Origin: Gilvirhabdus luticola
Lineage (GTDB): Bacteria; Bacteroidota; Bacteroidia; Flavobacteriales; Flavobacteriaceae
Reading direction: 5' to 3' (one strand)
Length of the DNA stretch: 64,000 nucleotides
NCBI RefSeq assembly: GCF_032583975.1
Contig: NZ_JAWHTF010000004.1
The notes beneath the pieces are model-generated. The model saw nothing but the letters and a program-made list of their open reading frames with translations. It was not told where the DNA came from and ran no database searches. Position numbers and translations under genes: made by a program. Shown one piece after another: positions 8,526 to 16,875 of the stretch (position 1 is its first letter; each line of letters opens with the position of its first letter).

Positions 8526-9616
8526 TGCCTGAAAAAAAAATAAAAATAACCTTTATTTTACCATCACTATCTGCTGGTGGTGCAGAACGTATTATGTCTT
8601 TTATTGCACAAGAACTCAATCAAGATATCTTTGAAACAACCTTACTGGTTATCGGTTTTGAAAAAGACTCTGTTTACAATACAGGAAAAACAAATACTAT
8701 CTTTTTAAATAAAAAACGTGTTTTACATGGAACCATTGGATTATTCAATTATTTCAGAAAAGCTAAACCAGATATAGTTTTAAGCTCAATTGTTCATTTA
8801 AATACGCTCACAGCTTTTTTATCTGTTTTCTTTCACAAAACCAAGTTTATAGCAAGAGAAGCCAATGTGTTGAGCGAATTAATAAAATATAACCATTATA
8901 CTAAAGTTTACTTTCCTAAATTTTTAACTGTATTTGCTTATAAATTGATTGATTGTATCATATGCCAATCTAAAGATATGAAAGCAGATATGGCCAAAAC
9001 CTATAATATTCCTGAAAGAAAACTTGTACTAATAAACAATCCGATTACGAGTGACTTGAAACCAAAGTTGAAATCTAGAAATAGCATGCATTTACTTTCA
9101 ATTATTACTGTTGGAAGATTAAGCAAGGAAAAAGGATATGAAAGAATTATTGAAGTACTCTCTAAATTAAATTTTCCATTTAATTACACAATGATTGGAG
9201 ATGGTATAGAAAGAGAAAACCTAATGTTACTTATCAAAGAAAACAATTTAAAACATAATACAAAGCATATACCCTATACAAAAAATGTGAATAATTATTT
9301 GAAAAAAAGCGATCTTTTCTTGCAAGGTTCTTATGTAGAAGGGTTCCCAAATGTGCTGTTAGAAAGTTGTGTTGTTGGTACTCCTGTAGTGGCATTCAAT
9401 GCTCCAGGTGGCTTGGATGAAATTATTGAAAGTAATGTGAATGGCTATATTGTGAACAATGTGGAAGATTGTGTGGACTATTTAAATAATCTATACACAA
9501 ATTTTTATTTTAAGCCAGAATTAGTAAGTCAAGTTGTAAATTCAAGGTTTAATAAAAAAACCATTTTAAAGCAATATGAATCTCTGTTTGTAAACATTTT
9601 TAAAAATGCCTCCTAA
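8525..9616 (+). CDS. Family 4 glycosyltransferase
   Basis: 363 residues. The N-terminus ITFILPSLSAGGAERIMSF is the GT4 acceptor-domain start. VGRLSKEKGYERI near residue 195 and EGFPNVLLESCVVGTPVVAF near 275 form the donor-binding half. ATG overlaps the asnB stop by one base and the gene overlaps the next glycosyltransferase by 11 bases, so these are translated as a unit. Probably adds a hexose or amino-hexose to the lipid-linked intermediate in the cytoplasm; specificity unknown. It is related in plan to the enzymes at 2166 and 9606 but clearly divergent, so not a recent duplicate. Confidence 0.88.
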   Translation: MPEKKIKITFILPSLSAGGAERIMSFIAQELNQDIFETTLLVIGFEKDSVYNTGKTNTIFLNKKRVLHGTIGLFNYFRKAKPDIVLSSIVHLNTLTAFLSVFFHKTKFIAREANVLSELIKYNHYTKVYFPKFLTVFAYKLIDCIICQSKDMKADMAKTYNIPERKLVLINNPITSDLKPKLKSRNSMHLLSIITVGRLSKEKGYERIIEVLSKLNFPFNYTMIGDGIERENLMLLIKENNLKHNTKHIPYTKNVNNYLKKSDLFLQGSYVEGFPNVLLESCVVGTPVVAFNAPGGLDEIIESNVNGYIVNNVEDCVDYLNNLYTNFYFKPELVSQVVNSRFNKKTILKQYESLFVNIFKNAS

Positions 9617-10769
9617 AAAGAAAATAGCATTATTCTCAAATTATTTAAGTTTTGGTGGCACAGAACGAGTAGTCAGTTTATTATGTAATGAATTAACTAA
9701 ATATTATAATGTTTCTCTGATAATTATCTACAACAACATTGAATTTCCAATACATAAAGATGTCAATATAATTGTACTTACCAACGAAAATTTTAATCAA
9801 AAGCAATCACTGTTATCCAAAGTTTTTCTTTTTTTTAAAGTTTTATTTAGGTATCGCAAGGCATTAGAAAAAAATAATATTGAAACTTCCATTTCTTTTC
9901 TAGTTCTGCCAAATTTGATTAACAGTTGTGCTAAAATTTTAAATGGTAAACTAAAAACCATAATAAGCGAACGTTGTTTTCCTTCAAAAATGTATTCATC
10001 AATTAAATTTTCAATGCGCTCATTTAAATTTATTGTTAAAAGCTTTTATAATAAAAATGATTTATTGTTTTCAAATTCTGTATATATTAATGAAGATTTA
10101 ATTCAAAACTTTGGATTAAAAATTTACACCAAAGTTGTTTACAATCCAATTCAATTAGCCCAACAAAGAAAGGATTTATCTAGCTATGATAAGCCTTCAC
10201 AAGAATTTAAAGTTATATCTATTGGTCGATTAATTGAAGAAAAAAACCATAAAGGCACCATTGAATCTATCGATTTATTACCTTCAAATTATACACTGGA
10301 AATTTTTGGAAATGGTTCTTTAGAAAATGAATTAAAATTGACTTCTGCCAACTTAAAATTGGAAGAAAGAATACATTTTAAAGGAAGTGTGAACAATGTT
10401 TTAGACTATTTAGTAAAAGGACACTGTCTTGTTCTTTTCTCTAATACAGAAGGATTTCCAAATGCTATTTTAGAAGCCATGTCTGTGGGCCTGCCAGTAA
10501 TATCAAGCAATTGCATGTCTGGTCCATTAGAATTACTTAACGAAAATCAGTCCGTAAGTATTGAAACAGGAAGCTTTTTTAAAGCCAAATATGGTATTTT
10601 AGTTAATGTTAATGATATTCAAGGTTTGAGCAAAGCTATTCAGTTTTTGCAAAAAAATAATGATATAAGGCTACATTATTCAGAAAAGGGGCTTGAAAGA
10701 GTTAAAGAGTTTGAGGTTTCAAAAATCGGACTAGAAATGAACAATTTAATTAACAAGATTAATATTTAA
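9606..10769 (+). CDS. Family 4 glycosyltransferase
   Basis: 387 residues. IALFSNYLSFGGTERVVSLL at the N-terminus and EGFPNAILEAMSVGLPVISS near residue 280 are the two GT4 halves; ISIGRLIEEKNHKG near 205 is the inter-domain strand. The gene begins inside the last codons of the previous glycosyltransferase and its stop overlaps the ATG of the second asnB by one base. The family transfers sugars from nucleotide donors with retention of configuration. Donor, acceptor and position in the repeat unit cannot be assigned here. Confidence 0.88.
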   Translation: MPPKKKIALFSNYLSFGGTERVVSLLCNELTKYYNVSLIIIYNNIEFPIHKDVNIIVLTNENFNQKQSLLSKVFLFFKVLFRYRKALEKNNIETSISFLVLPNLINSCAKILNGKLKTIISERCFPSKMYSSIKFSMRSFKFIVKSFYNKNDLLFSNSVYINEDLIQNFGLKIYTKVVYNPIQLAQQRKDLSSYDKPSQEFKVISIGRLIEEKNHKGTIESIDLLPSNYTLEIFGNGSLENELKLTSANLKLEERIHFKGSVNNVLDYLVKGHCLVLFSNTEGFPNAILEAMSVGLPVISSNCMSGPLELLNENQSVSIETGSFFKAKYGILVNVNDIQGLSKAIQFLQKNNDIRLHYSEKGLERVKEFEVSKIGLEMNNLINKINI

Positions 10770-12661
10770 TGTGCGGAATTAATGGTGTCATATCATCCAA
10801 TAAAGTTGATCCTTCTAGCATAAAAAGCATGCTACAAACCATGAATCATCTTATTATTCATCGCGGTCCAGATGATGATGGCTTTTTTGTTGGCTCTAAT
10901 GACCATTATTCTATAGGTATGGCTATGAGGAGGCTTTCAATTATAGATTTAAATACGGGAAGTCAACCCATTTATAATCAAGACCAAACAATAGTTATTG
11001 TATTTAATGGAGAGATCTATAATTATCAAAAACTAAAAAATAAACTTATAAATGAAGGTGTGGTATTCAGTACCAAAAGTGATACAGAGGTTATACTTAA
11101 AATGTATGAAAAATATGGAACTGAAAGTTTTAAAGAATTGGATGGAATGTTCGCCTTCAGCATTTTTGATAAGAATAAAAACAAAATTTATGTTGCCAGA
11201 GATTTTTTTGGAGAAAAACCATTGTATTACTTTAAGAATCAGGATAAATTTATTTGGGCTTCAGAGTTAAAATCAGTAGTTGATCAATTAGATTTTAAAC
11301 CTCAAATATCAAAAAAAGGACTTAGTTTATTTTTTAAATTGACCTATACTCCTGCTCCATTTACAATTTTTGAAAATATCTACAAACTTGAAGCAAACCA
11401 TTACATTGAGTACAATTTAAACTCTCATGAGTTTGAAATTCAATCTATTGATAAACTTGAAAGAAAACAAGAACAAAATATTTCATTTATAGAAGCAAAA
11501 ACCCAAGTGCATGATTTGGTCATGCAAAGCATAGAAAGCAGAACGGTATCTGATGTCCCTATTGGTACTTTTTTATCAGGAGGCGTAGACTCTTCAATTG
11601 TAAGTTTAGGGGTTTCGCAACTAACAGATAAAAAAATTGATACTTTTTCCATTGGTTTTAAAAAAGCTTCTTTTAACGAAACAGATAAATCCAGACTTGT
11701 TGCAAAGCTTATCAAAAGTAATCATCATGAGTTTATGTTGTCTGAAGATGATTTAAAAAATGACCTTGATAGTATCCTTTCTAACTTTGATGAACCTTTT
11801 GCAGATTCTTCAGCTTTACCAACTTATTTTGTGTCTAAAAAAACCAGCGATTATGTTAAGGTAGCACTTACAGGTGATGGTGGCGATGAAGTTTTTGGTG
11901 GCTACAATAAGTATTACATGGGTAAATTAAATAAGAAATATACCTATCTTGTTCCTCGAAAATTACATGAAGCTTCACAAAATATTTTAAAAAAAATACT
12001 TTCTACAAAAGATGACCAGCGCGGAAAAAGATTCAAAATAAAAAAGCTCATCGATTCAGTAAATTATGATAATGACTCATACTGGAATATTATTTCGCTT
12101 GGCTTTTCTAAAGAATTATCAGAATTGTTTTTACCAGAATATAAACATTCAGGTGTATTTGATTACTACAAAACAAAATCAGGAATAGAAACCCCAAAAA
12201 CATTATTCGACTTTAGAGAAATAGATAGACATATAAGTCTTGAAGGTGATATGTTAGTAAAAGTAGACAGAACAAGTATGCTAAATTCTTTAGAATGCAG
12301 AGCACCTTTTTTAAATAAAACACTTTGGGATTATTCTAATAATCTTCCAGAAGGATATCTTTTAAATAAGTGGAATAAAAAATATATCTTGAAAGAAGCA
12401 TTTAAAACCTATTTTCCTGAAAATTTTCTTGAAAAACCAAAACAAGGTTTTGTTGTTCCTGTTGGAGATTGGTTACGTTGTAGCTTAAAAGCTGAATTAG
12501 AATCTTATATTGACCAAGAATTTTTAGACAAACAAGGCATTTTTAATTGTAATTTTGTCATACCTATGGTAAAGAATCATATTTCAAAAAAAATTGACAA
12601 TAGCTATCAGATTTGGGCATTTTATGTATTCCAAAAATGGTATTGCAATACTTACAATTAG
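10769..12661 (+). CDS. asnB: AsnB-type glutamine amidotransferase/asparagine synthetase (second copy)
   Basis: 630 residues. Cys2 follows the initiator Met; HRGPDDDG near residue 33 is intact, unlike the first copy; SGGVDSSIVSLG near 269 is the ATP-PPi loop and TGDGGDEVFGGY follows. Both domains are full length. It differs strongly from the copy at 6675, so the two are old paralogs or separate acquisitions, and may amidate different acid sugars. ATG overlaps the upstream glycosyltransferase stop; the next gene starts 5 bases after its stop. True asparagine synthesis cannot be excluded without knowing whether a housekeeping copy exists. Confidence 0.86.
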   Translation: MCGINGVISSNKVDPSSIKSMLQTMNHLIIHRGPDDDGFFVGSNDHYSIGMAMRRLSIIDLNTGSQPIYNQDQTIVIVFNGEIYNYQKLKNKLINEGVVFSTKSDTEVILKMYEKYGTESFKELDGMFAFSIFDKNKNKIYVARDFFGEKPLYYFKNQDKFIWASELKSVVDQLDFKPQISKKGLSLFFKLTYTPAPFTIFENIYKLEANHYIEYNLNSHEFEIQSIDKLERKQEQNISFIEAKTQVHDLVMQSIESRTVSDVPIGTFLSGGVDSSIVSLGVSQLTDKKIDTFSIGFKKASFNETDKSRLVAKLIKSNHHEFMLSEDDLKNDLDSILSNFDEPFADSSALPTYFVSKKTSDYVKVALTGDGGDEVFGGYNKYYMGKLNKKYTYLVPRKLHEASQNILKKILSTKDDQRGKRFKIKKLIDSVNYDNDSYWNIISLGFSKELSELFLPEYKHSGVFDYYKTKSGIETPKTLFDFREIDRHISLEGDMLVKVDRTSMLNSLECRAPFLNKTLWDYSNNLPEGYLLNKWNKKYILKEAFKTYFPENFLEKPKQGFVVPVGDWLRCSLKAELESYIDQEFLDKQGIFNCNFVIPMVKNHISKKIDNSYQIWAFYVFQKWYCNTYN

Positions 12662-12666
12662 TTTCT

Positions 12667-13761
12667 ATGGCAAAGAAAATATGCATTGTTGGTGGTGAAG
12701 ATGTACATAAACGAATACCGCTTTCTAAATATCTTATTGATGCTGGATATAACGTTACAATAATAGGTTCTAGTAAACACAAATTCCCAGAAAATACAAC
12801 CTATGTTTCTTACAGTTTAAATAGAAACTTTGCACCTTTTGATGATTATAAAACCTTAAAATGGTATAAAAGTTTTTTCACGAAAAATAATTTTGATTTA
12901 ATTCACACCTTCGATACCAAACCAGCATTTTTGGTTCCTCTAGCCTTACGTAACACCAAAACACCCATAAGTAGAACTATAACGGGCTTGGGAATTATTT
13001 TTAACAAAGAATCTTTTTCTAATTTTATTTTGCGAAAATTCTACTTTATTTTTCATAGAATAATTAAAAAAAGAGTTTCTAAAACCATTTTTCAAAATTC
13101 AGACAATAAGAATTTGTTTTTAGACAAAAACTTAATGCAAGATCAAAATTATGATATTATTTATAGTAGCGGAATTGAATTAAATAATATTAAAGATAAG
13201 GCCATACGTATAGGCAACCCTTTTACATTTATATGCGTTTCACGATTGATTTATGAAAAAGGTATTATTAATTATTTAGAAGCAGCAAAAATTTGTAGAG
13301 ATAATGGTTATAATTTCAAATTCCTTCTTGTTGGACCTTTAGAAGAGAATTCAAGCAGCCTAAATGAAGACATTTTAAAAAATCACGCCCATTTGGTTGA
13401 ATGGTTGGGGCAACGTAACGATATTCTAAACGTACTATCAAAATCTGATGCTTTTGTATTACCAACATTTTATGGCGAAGGATTTCCAAGAGTATTACTT
13501 GAGGCTGCAGCAGTTGGATTACCAATAATTTCAACCAATGTTACTGGTGTTCGTGAATTTGGAAAACATCAAAAGGATTTCTTATTAATAGAACCTAAAA
13601 ATTCAAAGATATTAGCAGAAACTATGATTATTTTAGCAAGTGATAAACAGCTATGTGATACGTTAGCAGAAGATGCATTAAATCAAGTTGAGGAATTTAG
13701 TTTAGAAAAAATTTCTAATCAATATATAGCTATCTTTGATTCACTTATAAAGAAACAATAA
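12667..13761 (+). CDS. PglA-like family 4 glycosyltransferase
   Basis: 364 residues from the ATG at 12667. That start fits the family N-terminus (KKICIVGGEDVHKRIPLSK) and lies just behind the asnB stop; a TTG 54 bases upstream would add an unconserved extension. The stretch LIHTFDTKPAFLV, then ISRTITGLGIIF, resembles PglA/WbpU-like enzymes that add the second sugar to an undecaprenyl-diphospho-amino-sugar. VSRLIYEKGIINYLEAA and GEGFPRVLLEAAAVGLP form the donor half. It directly precedes an aminotransferase and the initiating transferase, which supports early action in the assembly line. Confidence 0.84.
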   Translation: MAKKICIVGGEDVHKRIPLSKYLIDAGYNVTIIGSSKHKFPENTTYVSYSLNRNFAPFDDYKTLKWYKSFFTKNNFDLIHTFDTKPAFLVPLALRNTKTPISRTITGLGIIFNKESFSNFILRKFYFIFHRIIKKRVSKTIFQNSDNKNLFLDKNLMQDQNYDIIYSSGIELNNIKDKAIRIGNPFTFICVSRLIYEKGIINYLEAAKICRDNGYNFKFLLVGPLEENSSSLNEDILKNHAHLVEWLGQRNDILNVLSKSDAFVLPTFYGEGFPRVLLEAAAVGLPIISTNVTGVREFGKHQKDFLLIEPKNSKILAETMIILASDKQLCDTLAEDALNQVEEFSLEKISNQYIAIFDSLIKKQ

Positions 13762-13762
13762 A

Positions 13763-14971
13763 ATGAAAATCCCCTTTTCTCCACCAGACATCAATGACAA
13801 TGTGATAGATGAAGTTAAAAACTCTCTAATGTCTGGGTGGATTACGACTGGACCTAAAGTTAAAAGATTGGAAGAACTCGTTTCAAAATATACACCTTCT
13901 CCAAATACGCTTTGCGTAAATTCTGCAACTTCGGGGTTAATGTTAGCTTTAAAATGGTTCGAAATTGGTCAAGGTGACGAAGTTATAATACCGGCATATA
14001 CATATGCTGCAACGGCTTTAGCAGTTATTCATGTTGGTGCTACGCCTATTATGGTTGATGTAGAAAATGATTTTAATATTTCTCATACAAATATTGAAAA
14101 AGCCATCACAAAAAAGACAAAAGCAATTATTCCAGTAGATATTGCAGGTTGGCCTTGCGATTACAATAAAATAAATGATTTAGTAAAACAGAAAAACCAT
14201 TTGTTTGAGCCAAATGGTGAGAATCAAGAAAAACTTGGTAGAATTTTAGTTGTTTCAGATTCTGCTCATTCAATAGGTGCTAAATACAAAAATAACTACA
14301 TTGGCGCTGCAACAGATATTACTGTATTTTCATTTCATGCGGTTAAAAATGTTACCACGGCAGAAGGTGGTGCTTTATGCATAAATTTACCAAAACCATT
14401 TAACAATCAAGAAGTATATGATTATTTAAGACTTTATACTTTAAATGGCCAAACCAAGGATGCTTTTACAAAATCTAAAGCTGGAGGATGGAAATATGAT
14501 ATTGCATTTGCTGGTCTAAAAATCAATTTACCCGATGTCCTTGCTGCAATAGGTGTAGCTCAATTGCCAAATTACTTTGAGAACACCTTACCTAAAAGAC
14601 GGCAAATCTTTGACTTTTATCAAAAATCTTTTTCAGATAATGATTGGGCAATATTGCCTCCTTTTAAATCTCAAGATAAAGTTTCATCTTGTCACGTTTA
14701 TGCGTTAAGAATTAATAATGTAAAAGAAGAAACCAGAGATTTAATTATAGAAAAAATTACAGAAAAAGGAGTCGCTGTAAACGTTCATTTTCAGCCATTA
14801 CCACTTTTGACATTATTCAAAAATCTTGGTTATAACATTGAAGATTTCCCTATGGCATATAAGAATTACAAGGGAGAAATCTCATTACCCATATATCCTC
14901 AACTTACTGATAATGAATTAGATCATATTGTTAGTTCTGTAAAAGAGTCAGTAGAATTGGTGCTTTTATGA
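13763..14971 (+). CDS. DegT/DnrJ/EryC1/StrS sugar aminotransferase (WcfR/PglE type)
   Basis: 402 residues. PLP-dependent transamination of a 4-keto (or 3-keto) nucleotide sugar. The PLP lysine is in FSFHAVKNVTTAEGGAL near residue 194, and SDSAHSIGA carries the ring-stacking aspartate and histidine region. GWITTGPKVKRLEEL at the N-terminus is typical of the family. It overlaps the initiating phosphoglycosyltransferase by 4 bases. In Bacteroides fragilis polysaccharide A the pair WcfR-WcfS is arranged the same way and makes and transfers a 4-amino-4,6-dideoxy sugar; I infer the same logic here. Confidence 0.87.
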   Translation: MKIPFSPPDINDNVIDEVKNSLMSGWITTGPKVKRLEELVSKYTPSPNTLCVNSATSGLMLALKWFEIGQGDEVIIPAYTYAATALAVIHVGATPIMVDVENDFNISHTNIEKAITKKTKAIIPVDIAGWPCDYNKINDLVKQKNHLFEPNGENQEKLGRILVVSDSAHSIGAKYKNNYIGAATDITVFSFHAVKNVTTAEGGALCINLPKPFNNQEVYDYLRLYTLNGQTKDAFTKSKAGGWKYDIAFAGLKINLPDVLAAIGVAQLPNYFENTLPKRRQIFDFYQKSFSDNDWAILPPFKSQDKVSSCHVYALRINNVKEETRDLIIEKITEKGVAVNVHFQPLPLLTLFKNLGYNIEDFPMAYKNYKGEISLPIYPQLTDNELDHIVSSVKESVELVLL

Positions 14972-15558
14972 AACGTGTTTTTGACATACTTTTTTCTTTT
15001 ATTGGTCTGATTTTATTGTTTCCTTTTTTTATCATAATATCCATAATTATTATGGTTGAATCTAAAGGCCCTGTGTTTTTTTTACAAGAACGTGTTGGGA
15101 TAAATAATAAAGATTTTAAAATTTTCAAATTTAGAACCATGTATGTAGGTTCTGATAAAAAAGGGCTTTTGACAGTTGGAGACAGAGATCCTAGAGTAAC
15201 AAAAGTAGGCTACTTTTTGAGAAAGTATAAATTTGATGAAATACCTCAACTTATTAATGTTTTTATTGGCAATATGAGTTTTGTTGGCCCGAGACCAGAA
15301 GTAAGAAAATATGTTAATCATTATTCTGAAAATGATCTTAAAATACTCGCAATAAAACCTGGCATTACAGACTATGCATCCATTCATTTCAGAAATGAGG
15401 CAGAACTATTAAAATCAGTAAAAGATCCTGATTTACTTTATGTTAAAGAAATATTACCTGAAAAAATTCGTCTCAACAAATTGTACTTAAACAATCCTAC
15501 AATCTATCAAGACTTCAAAATAATTTTAAATACGATACGAGTTGTTTTTTCAAAATAA
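14968..15558 (+). CDS. Initiating undecaprenyl-phosphate phosphoglycosyltransferase (PglC/WcfS type)
   Basis: 196 residues, the size of the minimal monotopic PglC-like enzymes. One hydrophobic re-entrant membrane helix spans residues about 8-30, followed by KGPVFFLQERVGINN and FKFRTM. The catalytic Asp-Glu pair is in KFDEIPQLINV, then MSFVGPRPE. It moves a sugar-1-phosphate from UDP-sugar to undecaprenyl phosphate, the first committed step of glycan assembly at the inner membrane. ATGA overlap with the upstream aminotransferase couples sugar supply to initiation. A 171-base gap follows, the only sizeable gap in the locus. Confidence 0.9.
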   Translation: MKRVFDILFSFIGLILLFPFFIIISIIIMVESKGPVFFLQERVGINNKDFKIFKFRTMYVGSDKKGLLTVGDRDPRVTKVGYFLRKYKFDEIPQLINVFIGNMSFVGPRPEVRKYVNHYSENDLKILAIKPGITDYASIHFRNEAELLKSVKDPDLLYVKEILPEKIRLNKLYLNNPTIYQDFKIILNTIRVVFSK

Positions 15559-15729
15559 AATTTACCAGAAAAACAAAATCTTGTCTATTTACAATCTATT
15601 ATATATAGATAAAGTGTTCAAAAAATTGGATGAAACTTGATAACTTTAAAAAAATAAAATATAACAACGTCGAAATTAGTTATTTATCGTATTTATTTGA
15701 CCGTGACTAATTAAACTTTGATATTTACT

Positions 15730-16875
15730 ATGAAAAATAAAATTTCTGCCTTGAAATCTAAAATCTGGTTGTCGCCTCCACACATGAGTGGGTATGAACA
15801 AGAGTTTATAGATGAGGCATTTAAAACAAATTGGATTGCTCCATTAGGACCTAATGTTATTGGTTTTGAAAAAGATATTGAGTTGTATCTGAATCATAAT
15901 TCTCATGCTGTAGCTTTAAGTTCTGGTACTGCAGCAATTCATTTGGCTTTAATTTTATTAAATGTTGGTTGTGGAGATGAAGTTATATGTCAAACAAAGA
16001 CATTTGCTGCGTCTGTTTACCCTGTTATATATCAAGGAGCGAAACCAATATTTATTGATAGTGAAAAAAAAACCTGGAACATATGTCCAGAATTGCTTGA
16101 AAAAGCTATAAAGGAAAGAGTTGCCTTAAACAAAAAACCTAAAGCAATTATTGCTATAAATTTGTATGGTATGCCCTATAACGTTGAAGCTATAAATAGA
16201 ATATCCAAAACCTATGCAATTCCTGTAATTGAAGATAGCGCTGAAGCTATTGGTGGAAGTTATAATAATATAAAGTGTGGGACTTTTGGAGATTATTCTG
16301 TCTTCTCATTCAACGGAAATAAAATAATTACTACTTCTGGCGGTGGTGTATTAATTACACGTAACAAAGAAGATAAAGAGAAAGCCGTTTTTTTGGCAAC
16401 TCAAGCAAAAGAAAAAGGTGCTGAATATTCTCATTCGACTATTGGTTATAATTATCGTCTTTCAAATATATTAGCTGGAATTGGTCGTGGTCAAATGAAA
16501 GTACTAGATGAAAGAGTGAATTTAAGAAGGCGTAATTTTAATTTCTACTATGAACATTTAGGCACATACAAAAATATTTCTTTCTTAAAAGAACCTAAAG
16601 GCTATTCTTCAAATAGATGGCTTACTTGTGTTGTTTTTAAATCAAAGAAGGTTAGAGAAGAAATTAGATTGTTATTAGAAAAAGAGAATATAGAATCTAG
16701 GCCTTCATGGAAACCTATGCATTTGCAACCCGTTTTTAATACTTTCCCAAGTTATTTGAATGGAACTTCAGACGAATTATATGAAAAGGGATTGTGTTTA
16801 CCTAGTGGTTCCAATTTAACTTTGGATGATTTAAGTAGAATCGTTAAAATAATAAAGTCATACTTTGAGCAGTAA
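15730..16875 (+). CDS. PglE-like UDP-4-keto-6-deoxy-sugar aminotransferase
   Basis: 381 residues from the ATG at 15730; a TTG 12 bases upstream is in frame but less likely. The N-terminus WLSPPHMSGYEQEFIDEAF and NWIAPLGPNV are close to Campylobacter PglE and relatives that aminate UDP-4-keto-6-deoxy-GlcNAc. The PLP lysine is in FSFNGNKIITTSGGG near residue 197, and EDSAEAIGG precedes it. It overlaps the 4,6-dehydratase gene by 11 bases, the natural substrate supplier. Together they should make UDP-4-amino-4,6-dideoxy-HexNAc. Confidence 0.88.
   Translation: MKNKISALKSKIWLSPPHMSGYEQEFIDEAFKTNWIAPLGPNVIGFEKDIELYLNHNSHAVALSSGTAAIHLALILLNVGCGDEVICQTKTFAASVYPVIYQGAKPIFIDSEKKTWNICPELLEKAIKERVALNKKPKAIIAINLYGMPYNVEAINRISKTYAIPVIEDSAEAIGGSYNNIKCGTFGDYSVFSFNGNKIITTSGGGVLITRNKEDKEKAVFLATQAKEKGAEYSHSTIGYNYRLSNILAGIGRGQMKVLDERVNLRRRNFNFYYEHLGTYKNISFLKEPKGYSSNRWLTCVVFKSKKVREEIRLLLEKENIESRPSWKPMHLQPVFNTFPSYLNGTSDELYEKGLCLPSGSNLTLDDLSRIVKIIKSYFEQ

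Noticed and set aside
12613..12666. Upstream TTG extension of the PglA-like glycosyltransferase
   Set aside because: It would add 18 unconserved residues inside the end of asnB; the ATG at 12667 fits the family start.
15559..15729. A second promoter for the 3' half of the glycan locus in the 171-base gap
   Set aside because: I found no exact TAnnTTTG box there, only near matches, so no promoter is claimed although one is plausible.
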